DNA of 64,000 bases from UBA877 sp034436335 (GTDB lineage: Bacteria; Chloroflexota; Anaerolineae; Anaerolineales; Villigracilaceae). The notes beneath the pieces are model-generated. The model saw only the letters and a list, made by a program, of their open reading frames with translations. It had not been told where the DNA came from and did not search any database. Below, piece by piece: positions 1-7,916 of the stretch; position 1 is the stretch's first letter; every line of letters begins with the position of its first letter. The stretch is taken from the NCBI GenBank assembly GCA_034436335.1, contig DAOTVO010000059.1:124001-188000 (forward strand), written 5' to 3'. A program made the translations under genes and the position numbers.

Positions 1-3
1 AGG

Positions 4-403
4 TTAGGTTTTCCTGCTACCGAGGCGCGCCCGATCTTTCCATGCCGCCAGGCCGAGCAGCGCGCCGACCAGGTCAACGGCCAGGTCGAAGAGTTCGGCG
101 TCCCAGCCGGGCCAGAAGCGGCGCGTGAGCAGTTGCAAGGCTTCGTGAAGCAGACCGATGAGCAGGCAAGCGCCGAGGAGCCGGACGGTCTTTTGGGGGG
201 GTGAGCGGCATGATCCAGACGGCGAGCAGAAAAGCCAGCACGGCGTAGAGCAGGCCGTGCATGAGAACATGCATCCAGGCGGGGGCAAAGAGCCGGTCGA
301 AGAGCGCGCCGAACGCGGGCCAGCGCTGGGCGAGAAAGGCCATCGGGTAGAGAATGCCGAGGAGCCAGAGCAGGGTCAGGGTCCGGAAAACGGAGCGGCG
401 CAT
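4..403 (-). pseudogene. VanZ-like membrane protein, frameshifted
   Basis: Two overlapping minus-strand frames join into one VanZ-like protein of about 132 residues. The first frame supplies an N-terminal transmembrane helix and a second hydrophobic segment (residues ~1-72). The second supplies the characteristic C-terminal block with the LHEALQ motif, a following Arg, WDAELFDLAVDLVG and a final membrane helix. The switch falls in a run of seven C on the coding strand (195-201). Removing one C gives a continuous reading frame (MPLTPQKTVRLLG), so the assembly probably has one base too many, or the gene is broken. VanZ-family proteins are small polytopic membrane proteins; VanZ itself gives low-level teicoplanin resistance and most relatives have no known role. 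It follows the importer operon but is separated from it by a strong terminator-like hairpin. Confidence 0.75.
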
Positions 404-408
404 GGGAG

Positions 409-443
409 AAAAAAGGCCGGGACGCGAGCAGGCGCGTCCCGGC
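409..443 (-). terminator. Intrinsic terminator after the ABC importer operon
   Basis: An 11-bp perfect GC-rich stem (416-426 with 433-443, six-base loop) is followed on the minus strand by C and six T. It sits between the stop of the ABC ATPase gene (464) and the start of the VanZ-like gene (403), so it should end the importer transcript. Confidence 0.85.
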
Positions 444-463
444 TTTTGAACGAATGAGGCTGA

Positions 464-1987
464 TTATTCTTCCGGATGCGCGCCGGCCATCCACAGGCCG
501 AGTTGTTCGCGGGTGACTTTGTTGGCGTCCACGGTGGCGACAATCTGGCCGCGATACATGACGGCAATGCGGTCGGAGAGGGCCATGATTTCGTCCAGTT
601 CGGCCGAGATGAGCAGGACGCCCAGGCCGCGGTCGCGCATGGTGACGATTTCCTGGTGGATGTACTCGATGGAGCCAACATCGAGGCCACGCGTGGGCTG
701 GTTGGCGATGAGCAGGTTGATGTTGTGGCTGAGTTCGCGGGCGACGATGACTTTTTGCTGGTTGCCGCCCGAAAGTTTGCCAACGTTCACATGTGGCGAG
801 GGGGTGCGGATGTCGAAGTCTTCGATGAGTTTGCGGGCGTTGGCATCTATTGCGGCAGGCTGCATGACCCCGTGTTTGCCAAACGGCTCACGGTAGTAGG
901 TGTTGAGGATGAGGTTGTCGCTCACGGGGTAGGAGAGGACCAGGCCGTGCCGCTGGCGGTCTTCGGGGATGTGCGCCATGCCGGTTTCGGTGAGCGGACG
1001 GGGAGGCTGTCCGGTCATGTCTTTGCCGCTGAACCACATCTTGCCCCCGGCGGTGGGACGCAGGCCGGTGAGGGCTTCGACGAGTTCGGTCTGACCGTTG
1101 CCCTGCACGCCGGCGATGCCGAGGATTTCCCCGGCGCGGACTTCAAAGGAGACGCCGCGCACGGTTTCCAGGCCGCGCCAGTCGTGGACGCGCAGTCCCT
1201 CGACCTTGAGGACCTGATCGCCGGGCTGGGCGGGCGCTTTCTCGACCTTGAGAATGACTTCGCGTCCGACCATCATGGCGGCCAGCCTGTGTTCATCAGT
1301 TTCCTGCGGGACGGTGGTGCCGACTACCTTGCCGCCGCGCATGACGGTGATGCGGTCGGCGATGGCCAGCACTTCCTTAAGTTTGTGGGTGATGAAGATA
1401 ATCGAAACGCCGCGCTCGGTCAGTTCGTGGATGATGCGGAACAGTTCTTCGACTTCCTGGGGAGTGAGGACGGCGGTCGGCTCATCGAGGATGAGGATAT
1501 TGGCCTTGCGGTAGAGGGTCTTGATGATTTCGACGCGCTGTTGAATACCGACCGGCAGTTGACCGACGATGGCGTTGGGGTCAATTTCGAGACCGTATTG
1601 TTTGGAGAGGGCGTCAATCTGCTTGATGACGGCTTTCATGTCGAGGATGCCGTAGCGCGTGGTCTCGTCGCCGAGGATGATGTTTTCGGCCACGTTGAAG
1701 ACCGGGACAAGCATGAAGTGCTGATGCACCATGCCGATTCCGGCCTGAATGGAGTCTTTGGGGGAGTGGATGACAATCGGCTGTCCGTTGACGCGAATTT
1801 CGCCCGAATCCGGCCGATAGAGGCCGTAGAGGATGTTCATCAGCGTGGTCTTGCCGGCGCCGTTTTCGCCCAGCAGGGCATGGACTTCGCCCTTGCGCAA
1901 GTCAAAGTCCACATGGTCGTTGGCCAGCACGCCGGGGAACTGTTTGGTGATGCCTTTTGCTTCCAGGATAACAGGTTGTTCGGTCAT
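464..1987 (-). CDS. ABC importer double-ATPase subunit (BMP/nucleoside-type)
   Basis: This 507-residue protein has two fused ABC ATPase domains, the layout of the sugar/nucleoside importer ATPases (RbsA/MglA, NupO/YufO type). It should power uptake through the two permeases encoded just upstream. The first domain has Walker A GENGAGKTT (~residue 40), an atypical LPVGIQQRVEI signature and Walker B LILDEPTAVLT. The second has a degenerate P-loop (GVQGNGQTE) and a normal LSGGNQQK signature but ANQPTRGLD in Walker B, so only the first site may hydrolyse ATP efficiently, as is usual in this family. An AGGAGG ribosome site lies just before ATG 1987, nine bases after the permease stop. The BMP binding protein in the same cluster favours nucleosides or purines as substrate over sugars; the exact ligand is inference. 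Confidence 0.93.
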   Translation of the reverse strand: MTEQPVILEAKGITKQFPGVLANDHVDFDLRKGEVHALLGENGAGKTTLMNILYGLYRPDSGEIRVNGQPIVIHSPKDSIQAGIGMVHQHFMLVPVFNVAENIILGDETTRYGILDMKAVIKQIDALSKQYGLEIDPNAIVGQLPVGIQQRVEIIKTLYRKANILILDEPTAVLTPQEVEELFRIIHELTERGVSIIFITHKLKEVLAIADRITVMRGGKVVGTTVPQETDEHRLAAMMVGREVILKVEKAPAQPGDQVLKVEGLRVHDWRGLETVRGVSFEVRAGEILGIAGVQGNGQTELVEALTGLRPTAGGKMWFSGKDMTGQPPRPLTETGMAHIPEDRQRHGLVLSYPVSDNLILNTYYREPFGKHGVMQPAAIDANARKLIEDFDIRTPSPHVNVGKLSGGNQQKVIVARELSHNINLLIANQPTRGLDVGSIEYIHQEIVTMRDRGLGVLLISAELDEIMALSDRIAVMYRGQIVATVDANKVTREQLGLWMAGAHPEE

Positions 1988-1996
1988 GGCGGCCTC

Positions 1997-3118
1997 CTAT
2001 TTCTCGTATGGCTGGCCGTCGGCAGCGGGCGGAATGGTCTTGCCGATGATGCCGGTGAGGATAATCATGGTGAGGATGTAAGGCGTGAGACCGACCACGT
2101 AAGAATTTTGCAGGATGGCGAATTGCGCCGGGATGACATCGCGGAAGACCTGCATGTTGATTTGCAGGGCCTGCGCCGCGCCGAAGACAAGCGAAGCCGC
2201 CCAGGCGCCGATGGGAGTCCAGTTGCCGAAAATCATCGCCGCCAGAGAGATGAAGCCGCGCCCGTTGGTCATGATCGGTTCAAAAGAGGGGACAGATTCG
2301 AGGGTGAAGTAGGCTCCGGCAAGACCGGCCATCACACCGCCGATGATGACGTTCCAGTAGCGCATGCGCTCAACGCTGATGCCGAGCGTATCGGCGGCGC
2401 GGGGGTGTTCGCCTACGGCGCGGGTGCGCAGTCCCCAGCGGGTCTTGAAGAGAATGAAGTGGCTGAAGAAGACCAGCAGGATGGCAAGGATGGCAATCGG
2501 CTTTTGGTCAAACAATTTGCCTGTGGCATTGACCAAAATTTGGCAGCCTTCACTCCCACCGGTGGCATTGCAGATAGCCGCGACGGCTTCCTGGATGGGA
2601 ATGTGGATGATGGGCAAAGTCCCCGGCGCATGAGGCACGTTGCCGCCGAAGATGCTTCCTTTCTCGAAGAACAACTGGCGGTTGAGAAAACCGGTAATGC
2701 CAACGGCCATGATGTTGATGACCGTCCCGCCGATAATCTGGTCAACTTTGAAGGTGATGGACAGCACGGCATGCAGAAGCGACATGAGGACGCTGCTCAG
2801 AATGGCCACTAGCACGCCGACAATCAGACTCGGCATGGGGGGAAAGCCGAAGATAGTGTTCATGTAAATAGCGCCCAGCCAGCCAAAGAAAGCCGCCGTC
2901 AACATCATCCCTTCGATGCCGATGTTGACCACGCCGGAGCGTTCACAGTAGATGCCGGAAAGGGCTCCCAGGGTAAGCGGGGTGGCTACGCCGATGGTGG
3001 TGGCCAACATGCTGGCAATGATGAGGATGGGATGCTGTTTGACAGTGCCAACCAGCACCACCGCGCCGAAGAGGATTGCGATGATGAGCAGAATGAAGCC
3101 AAAACGTTTCCAGTCCAT
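1997..3118 (-). CDS. ABC importer permease 2 (BMP/nucleoside-type)
   Basis: This 373-residue polytopic membrane protein belongs to the branched-chain/ribose-type ABC permease superfamily and resembles the second permease (NupQ/YufQ) of BMP-dependent nucleoside importers. The family block GALSGIYCERSGVVNIGIEGMM lies near residue 55, and the cytoplasmic coupling loop GLRTRAVGEHPRAADTLGI lies near residues 230-250. About 35 residues (~165-200) form an extracytoplasmic loop with two cysteines (ICNATGGSEGCQ), not a usual family feature as far as I can judge. It sits ten bases after the first permease and just before the ATPase, so the three are clearly co-translated. Substrate specificity is inferred from the neighbouring BMP protein. 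Confidence 0.92.
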   Translation of the reverse strand: MDWKRFGFILLIIAILFGAVVLVGTVKQHPILIIASMLATTIGVATPLTLGALSGIYCERSGVVNIGIEGMMLTAAFFGWLGAIYMNTIFGFPPMPSLIVGVLVAILSSVLMSLLHAVLSITFKVDQIIGGTVINIMAVGITGFLNRQLFFEKGSIFGGNVPHAPGTLPIIHIPIQEAVAAICNATGGSEGCQILVNATGKLFDQKPIAILAILLVFFSHFILFKTRWGLRTRAVGEHPRAADTLGISVERMRYWNVIIGGVMAGLAGAYFTLESVPSFEPIMTNGRGFISLAAMIFGNWTPIGAWAASLVFGAAQALQINMQVFRDVIPAQFAILQNSYVVGLTPYILTMIILTGIIGKTIPPAADGQPYEK

Positions 3119-3128
3119 ACGGTTACTC

Positions 3129-4253
3129 CTAGCCGCCCCAGCCGCGGGTCAACACCACCCGCTCGCTGCGGGTGCGGATGCGGTAAATGTAACGGATGAT
3201 GGCGTCGGCGGCCACAAAGAGCAGAATCAGCGCTTGAATGACAGAAATTACATCCACCGGAATTTGGGTCATGAACTGCATATAGGTCGCGCCGTTCTTC
3301 ATCGCGCCGAACAAAATCGAAGCCAGAATGACACCCAGCGGATGGGTCTTGCCCAACAGTGCAATTGCAATGGCATCGAAGCCGTACCCAATGGAGAAAC
3401 CGAGTTCGTGGCGGTAATTCAGACCGGTGACTTCGATGGTCCCGGCCAGACCGGCCAGCAGACCCGAAAGGGCCATAGTCAGGATGATGGTGCGTTTAAC
3501 GTTGATGCCGGCGTATTTTGCCGCATCGGGGTTTGAGCCGACGGTGCGGATTTCGAAGCCAAGCGAGGTTTTCCAGAGCAGGAACCAGATAAGCAAGGCC
3601 ATGAGCAGGGCGAGAACGAATCCCCAATGGATGCGGAAGCCATCGAAGAGCGGCGGAATGCGGGCGCTGGCTGCGATTTCGGGCGTGCGGGCAATCACGT
3701 TCTGCGGATTGGGGTCCTTCATCGGGCCATTCAGCAGGTAAGAAGTGATGTTGAGGGCAATGTAGTTCATCATGATGGTGTTGATGACTTCATGCCCACC
3801 GGTGTAGGCTTTGAGCGCGCCGGGGATGGAGGCCCAAAGCGCGCCTGCCAACGCGCCCAGGCCAATCGCCAGAAAGACATGAATAATTGCAGGCAAATCG
3901 AAGCCCAGCCATTCCGGCAAGGCGTAGCCAATCAAAGAGGCAGTCACTGCGCCGAGCGCCAGTTGCCCCTCTGCGCCGATGTTGAACAGCCCGCCCTTGA
4001 AAGCCAGCGCAACGGCCAGGCCGGCGAAAATATATGGGGTAGCCCATACCGCCGTTTCGCTCATGGCTTTTGCGCTTCCAAACGCGCCCTGAAACAGACC
4101 GATATAGGCGGCAATAGGGTTTCCCCCTACTGCCAGGATAACCAGCCCTCCCACGACAACCGCCGTGAGAACTGCCAGGAGGGGCACAAGCAAAGAATCC
4201 ACCGAGGTGGAAAGAGCCTTTTTCAGGAAAGAGAGCATTTTGGAGCGTAGCAT
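3129..4253 (-). CDS. ABC importer permease 1 (BMP/nucleoside-type)
   Basis: This 374-residue protein resembles the first permease (NupP/YufP) of BMP-type importers. It has an N-terminal helix around residues 15-45, multiple further helices, and the family blocks FNIGAEGQLALGAV (~residue 90) and GGHEVINTIMMNYIA (~residue 150). The coupling helix reads IRTVGSNPDAAKYAGI (~residue 235). It should form a heterodimeric channel with the permease encoded downstream. The short Arg-rich C-terminus faces the cytoplasm. A perfect palindromic hairpin separates it from the upstream binding-protein gene, which suggests the membrane components are made at a lower level than the binding protein. Confidence 0.92.
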   Translation of the reverse strand: MLRSKMLSFLKKALSTSVDSLLVPLLAVLTAVVVGGLVILAVGGNPIAAYIGLFQGAFGSAKAMSETAVWATPYIFAGLAVALAFKGGLFNIGAEGQLALGAVTASLIGYALPEWLGFDLPAIIHVFLAIGLGALAGALWASIPGALKAYTGGHEVINTIMMNYIALNITSYLLNGPMKDPNPQNVIARTPEIAASARIPPLFDGFRIHWGFVLALLMALLIWFLLWKTSLGFEIRTVGSNPDAAKYAGINVKRTIILTMALSGLLAGLAGTIEVTGLNYRHELGFSIGYGFDAIAIALLGKTHPLGVILASILFGAMKNGATYMQFMTQIPVDVISVIQALILLFVAADAIIRYIYRIRTRSERVVLTRGWGG

Positions 4254-4293
4254 TTAGACCTTGATGTACGTAACCAAATGGCAAGAGATTCAT

Positions 4294-4330
4294 AAAACAG
4301 GGGAAAGGAAAATTTCCTTTCCCCTGTTTT
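4294..4330 (-). terminator. Hairpin between binding protein and permeases (attenuator)
   Basis: An 18-bp perfect inverted repeat (4294-4311 with 4313-4330) lies between the BMP gene and the first permease gene. On the minus strand the stem ends in TTTT. No new promoter is evident before the permease. Such hairpins commonly cause partial termination or protect the 3' end of binding-protein mRNA, giving more binding protein than channel; this role is inferred. Confidence 0.7.
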
Positions 4331-4349
4331 TGTTTCAGAATGCAGCCGA

Positions 4350-5414
4350 TTACGGCTTGACGGGCGGAACGTTGGTCTGCAGTTCGCCGCTCAGCAGCAT
4401 GGCGTTGATTTCTTCCATGCGGGCCTTGACCTCGGCAGGTACTTCGTTTTCCAGGTCATGATACGGAGCATAGCCCGCTTTGCCCATGTAGTTGCCGGCC
4501 GGGAAGGCCGCGCCGCCCTTCTGGGCGTCTTTGGCCATGGCAATCAGTTCGGCAACGCCGGGGGTGATGAGTTTCATGGCGCTGGAGAGCAGGCGGGGAG
4601 CCGCCTCGGGCAGGGTGTAATACTGGTCGGTATCCACGCCGATGGCATAGACGCCGCGCTTGGCCGCTTCGGTGACTGCGCCGTTGCCGGTCTTGCCGCC
4701 TGCGCCGAAGATTACATCCACGCCGTTGTCAATCATGGAGGCCGCCGTCTGGGCGCCCCATTCGGGGTCAACGAAGGTCTTGTCGAAGCCGACGTCATTG
4801 TGATAGACCACGAAGACTTCCACGTTCGGGTTGATGTAAGCCGCGCCGGCGCGATAGCCTTCGCCGAAGCGCCAGACGGGCGGGACGGCGTCGGTGCCGC
4901 AGATGGAACCGATCTTGCCGGTCTTGGTCATCATGGCTGCCAGAGCGCCCACCAGGAAGCCAGCCTGGTCTTCGGGGAAGTTGAGGCCGGCGTAGTTCGC
5001 CAGGTCATTGGTGGTGTCATCATCATACGGCCAGGCCTGGAACTGGTCAACGCCGATGAAATAGACGTTCGGATACTGCTTCGCCGCAGCATAGGTCGCC
5101 TCGCCCAGGGCAAAACCGACGGTGACAATAGCATCATAGCCGGCATCGGCAAAGGTAGAAATGTTCTTGGCATAGTCTTTGGCGTCGGTGGTCTCGATGT
5201 ACTGTACCCAGTCGGCAACCTTGTCTTTCTTGGCCTGTTGCAGGCCTTCCCAGGCGGACTGGTTGAACGACTTGTCATCAATCTTGCCAACGTCGGTCAC
5301 CATGCCGACGCAGAAGACTTCTGCCTTGGTGCAGTCGGGCGCGGTAGGGGTGCAGGCCGGCATGAGCATCGCGGCCAGGACTAAAACAGCAATTACAGCA
5401 TAGAGTTTTTTCAT
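4350..5414 (-). CDS. BMP-family substrate-binding lipoprotein
   Basis: This 354-residue protein is the binding protein of the importer. It has a lipoprotein signal (basic MKK, hydrophobic stretch, lipobox LMPAC with Cys21) followed by a Thr/Pro-containing linker, then the BMP (PF02608) fold. The family motifs are GMVTDVGKIDDKSFNQSAWEG near residue 36, VTVGFALGEATYAAA near 98, and GVDTDQYY near 255. Family members bind nucleosides or purines (TmpC/PnrA, NupN), so nucleoside uptake is the likely job. The lipid-anchored protein would act on the outer face of the membrane. It is first in the operon, with its own promoter about 125 bases upstream, an AGGAG ribosome site, and a hairpin after its stop. 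Confidence 0.93.
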   Translation of the reverse strand: MKKLYAVIAVLVLAAMLMPACTPTAPDCTKAEVFCVGMVTDVGKIDDKSFNQSAWEGLQQAKKDKVADWVQYIETTDAKDYAKNISTFADAGYDAIVTVGFALGEATYAAAKQYPNVYFIGVDQFQAWPYDDDTTNDLANYAGLNFPEDQAGFLVGALAAMMTKTGKIGSICGTDAVPPVWRFGEGYRAGAAYINPNVEVFVVYHNDVGFDKTFVDPEWGAQTAASMIDNGVDVIFGAGGKTGNGAVTEAAKRGVYAIGVDTDQYYTLPEAAPRLLSSAMKLITPGVAELIAMAKDAQKGGAAFPAGNYMGKAGYAPYHDLENEVPAEVKARMEEINAMLLSGELQTNVPPVKP

Positions 5415-5540
5415 TTCTTTCTTCTCCTCAAGATATTAAGAGTTTAGTGATGTTGAGAATTATCGAATCAAATAAATTTGATTTTTTCCGATCGGCCACC
5501 TCCTCCATACTGAAGAGAATTCAGCGCCCCTGTTCAAATT

Positions 5541-5569
5541 AGTATACAGCCTCTTGAATCTTTTCGCAA
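5541..5569 (-). promoter_or_regulatory. Promoter of the ABC importer operon
   Basis: On the minus strand, TTGCGA (5564-5569), a 17-base spacer and TATACT (5541-5546) form a sigma-70-like promoter. It leaves a leader of about 120 bases before ATG 5414. The leader (5415-5534) holds an AT-rich hairpin (about 5470-5490) and a GGAGGAGG tract at about 5500. I looked for a purine-riboswitch core and did not see one. Confidence 0.65.
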
Positions 5570-5656
5570 GACCATGCGCTTTGAAACAGGAGACTTACTG
5601 CTCACAATTTCGATAGACAAAAGTCACAATTCTGCGTTGTTCGGACCTTTGTCCTG

Positions 5657-7105
5657 TCAACCGCTAACCTTGGCCTCGCCGCGCCGAACGCCCATAATGG
5701 AGAGAAAGGCCAGCAGCATGAACAGAGGGGCAACAAGCATGATGTTGTTGTAATTTTTGCCTGTGAGTTGCACAATCCAGCCGTTGATGTTGGGGCCGGC
5801 AATGGCTGCCAGGGTGGAGAAAAGATAGTAAAGCCCGGTGTAGGTTCCGATGCGGGCGTCTTCGACCATATCTACCACCATGGGCAGGGAATTGATGTTG
5901 ATGAGCGACCAAGCAATGCCTGCTGTCATCAGGAACAGGCTGATGACCGGGATGGCGCCCAGGATGGGCAGTTTGGTCAACTGGATGGTCAGAACTCCGG
6001 CCGGCAGGAAGAACATGGCGGCAATCAACCCGCCCAGCAGGGCAATCCCAAGCATGATGGTCCGGCGGCGTCCGAATTTGCCGCCGATGAAACCGGCTAC
6101 CAGGGCGAACAGCACAAAGAACAGCGACATGTGCCCGAGAAGGCGCGCCCCGTCGGCCTCGTTCATGCCAAGATGGTTGACCGCATACAGCGTGAAGAAG
6201 GCTTCGATGGCATTGTACCCCACGAACCAGGCAAAGATAGCCAGGAACAGGCGCAGAGCGCTTTTATCTTTGTCCTGGATGGGCTCCCGCGCCATGTAGT
6301 AAGCGTAGAAACCGATGAACCAAATCAGTCCCAATACGACAATCAGGCCAACATAGGACGGGATGCCGATTTCTGAGCCGATTGTCCTGGTTTCGGGGAC
6401 AAGAGAGGCCAGGAGAACTCCTGCGAGAAACGCTCCAAGCAGGCTGAACAGCAGGACAGACATCCGCTCGCCCATGAACTTTATGAAGCCAGAGAAAGTG
6501 CTGGCGTTCTCTGTTTGCTGAGCGACAATGTCCTTTGGCTCCTTGATGAAGATAAAAACCAGCAAAGCGGCCAGAATGACCAGCCCCGAACCCAGCCAGA
6601 AGGGGAAGGCCGGATTCATCTTGTAGAGCGCAGAGCCGCCCAGGAAGGAGATGATGGCGCCAATGCCGCCCATGAAGTTGATGATGCCGTTAGCCTGTGA
6701 GCGCTTTGAGGAGGGGGTGATGTCGGGCATCAGCGCCACGACCGGCGTGCGCCAAAAGGCCATGCTGAGAATCAGGGTGGTAGTGCAGGCCACAAACAGC
6801 GGCAGGACGGCGGCCAGCGGGATCAAGCCGAAGGCGAGCGCTCCAATCGGCGCGCCAATCAGGATGAATGGCATGCGCCGTCCGATGGGCGTGCGCAGAC
6901 GGTCTGACCAGGCGCCGACCGGCGGCTGGATGAACAGGGCGGCGATGTTGTCCAGCGTCATGAAGAAGCCGATGAAGGCAGGTTCAATGTTGAACTTCTG
7001 CGCCAGAAAAATCGGCACGAAGGCGTTATAGACCCCCCAGATGACGCTGACTCCAAAGAAGCCAAAGCCGAGCAGGAATATCTTGCCGTAATTGAAGTTT
7101 TTCAT
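5657..7105 (-). CDS. Major facilitator superfamily transporter
   Basis: This 482-residue membrane protein has about 12 predicted helices and MFS hallmarks: a cytoplasmic loop-2/3 motif in QPPVGAWSDRLRTPIGRRMPFI (~residues 60-80) and a matching FIGGKFGRRRTIMLGIA segment (~residue 330). The loop and the helix-1 region resemble the sucrose/maltose-proton symporter branch (SLC45/GPH-like), so a sugar is the best guess, but the substrate cannot be read from sequence. Its ATG overlaps the stop of trmD by four bases (ATGA), so it is translationally coupled to a tRNA-modification gene; this pairing is not functionally obvious. No terminator-like hairpin is evident after the stop. Confidence 0.88.
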   Translation of the reverse strand: MKNFNYGKIFLLGFGFFGVSVIWGVYNAFVPIFLAQKFNIEPAFIGFFMTLDNIAALFIQPPVGAWSDRLRTPIGRRMPFILIGAPIGALAFGLIPLAAVLPLFVACTTTLILSMAFWRTPVVALMPDITPSSKRSQANGIINFMGGIGAIISFLGGSALYKMNPAFPFWLGSGLVILAALLVFIFIKEPKDIVAQQTENASTFSGFIKFMGERMSVLLFSLLGAFLAGVLLASLVPETRTIGSEIGIPSYVGLIVVLGLIWFIGFYAYYMAREPIQDKDKSALRLFLAIFAWFVGYNAIEAFFTLYAVNHLGMNEADGARLLGHMSLFFVLFALVAGFIGGKFGRRRTIMLGIALLGGLIAAMFFLPAGVLTIQLTKLPILGAIPVISLFLMTAGIAWSLININSLPMVVDMVEDARIGTYTGLYYLFSTLAAIAGPNINGWIVQLTGKNYNNIMLVAPLFMLLAFLSIMGVRRGEAKVSG

Positions 7106-7839
7106 CTGTGATTCTCCTTCTTGATGTTTTGTAGGAATTTTCGGTCTTCCTCGCTCAAGGGAGCGTTTTCCAGTAAATCGGGACGTCTGGCAAGTGTGCG
7201 CGCCAGCGACTGTTCCCGCCGCCAGCGGGCGATTTTGGCATGGTCACCGGAGAGCAGAACATCGGGTACTCTCCAGCCGCGGAATTCCGGGGGACGGGTG
7301 TAGTGGGGGTATTCGAGCAGACCGGAGGCGTGCGAGTCGTCCACCGCGCCATCGGGGTCGCCCAGCACGCCGGGGAGCAGGCGCGCCACTGCGTCGATGA
7401 GAATGAGCGCCGGCAGTTCGCCGCCGGTCAGCACGTAATCGCCAATGGAGATTTCGTCCGTGACGAGATGCTCGCGGATGCGTTCGTCAACGCCCTCGTA
7501 GCGGCCGCAGAGCAGGGCAATGCGCGGCAGGCAAGACAACTCAAAGGCAATGGATTGATGGAAGACGCGTCCCTGAGGGGTGAGCAGAATCAACGGTACG
7601 CCGGAGGCAGGTCCGAGCACCGCCTCGACCGCGGCGAAGACCGGCTCTGGTTTCATGACCATGCCGCCGCCTCCGCCGTAGGGGAGATCATCGGTGACGC
7701 GGTGTTTCCCTTCGGCCCAGTCGCGGATGTTATGGACGCGCACATCAATCAGCCCGCGCTGACGGGCGCGCTGAAGAATACTGCTTTCGAGGTAAGGGGG
7801 AAAAACTTCGGGCAGGAGTGTGAAGATGTCAAACTCCAT
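7102..7839 (-). CDS. trmD: tRNA (guanine-N1-)-methyltransferase TrmD
   Basis: This 245-residue protein is TrmD, which uses S-adenosylmethionine to methylate G37 next to the anticodon and so prevents frameshifting. The whole family architecture is present: the N-terminal FDIFTLLPEVF, the PYGGGGGMVMKPEP block (~residue 53), the trefoil-knot segments LCGRYEGVDERI (~112) and SIGDYVLTGGELPAL (~133), and the C-terminal Arg-rich helix. The catalytic Asp of the DSHASG segment (~170) is visible. Length matches the family. It has no Shine-Dalgarno; a TTGTCA/TAGAAT promoter ends six bases before the ATG, suggesting a leaderless message. It is co-transcribed with the MFS gene. Confidence 0.97.
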   Translation of the reverse strand: MEFDIFTLLPEVFPPYLESSILQRARQRGLIDVRVHNIRDWAEGKHRVTDDLPYGGGGGMVMKPEPVFAAVEAVLGPASGVPLILLTPQGRVFHQSIAFELSCLPRIALLCGRYEGVDERIREHLVTDEISIGDYVLTGGELPALILIDAVARLLPGVLGDPDGAVDDSHASGLLEYPHYTRPPEFRGWRVPDVLLSGDHAKIARWRREQSLARTLARRPDLLENAPLSEEDRKFLQNIKKENHR

Positions 7840-7845
7840 ACGCCC

Positions 7846-7874
7846 ATTCTAGCCGTAAGTGAGATGTCTGACAA
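7846..7874 (-). promoter_or_regulatory. trmD promoter, probably leaderless
   Basis: On the minus strand TTGTCA (7869-7874), 17 bases, then TAGAAT (7846-7851), with only six bases to the trmD ATG. Transcription should start at or next to the A of the ATG. It is divergent from the promoter of the TPR gene. Confidence 0.7.
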
Positions 7875-7880
7875 GAGGGG

Positions 7881-7910
7881 TTGACGCTCTTTTGAATAGA
7901 ATGGTAAGAT
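7881..7910 (+). promoter_or_regulatory. Promoter of the TPR gene pair, probably leaderless
   Basis: TTGACG (7881-7886), 18 bases, TAAGAT (7905-7910), then six bases to ATG 7917 and no Shine-Dalgarno. It is the mirror image of the trmD promoter within a 77-base divergent intergenic region. Confidence 0.65.
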
Positions 7911-7916
7911 GAACTC

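Noticed and set aside
476..2812. A 778-codon open frame on the plus strand opposite the ABC importer genes
   Set aside because: It lies antisense to well-supported ABC ATPase and permease genes, has no family similarity and is explained by the GC-rich codon pattern of the opposite strand.
5415..5540. A purine riboswitch in the importer leader
   Set aside because: The conserved core of the aptamer is not present; only an AT-rich hairpin is seen.
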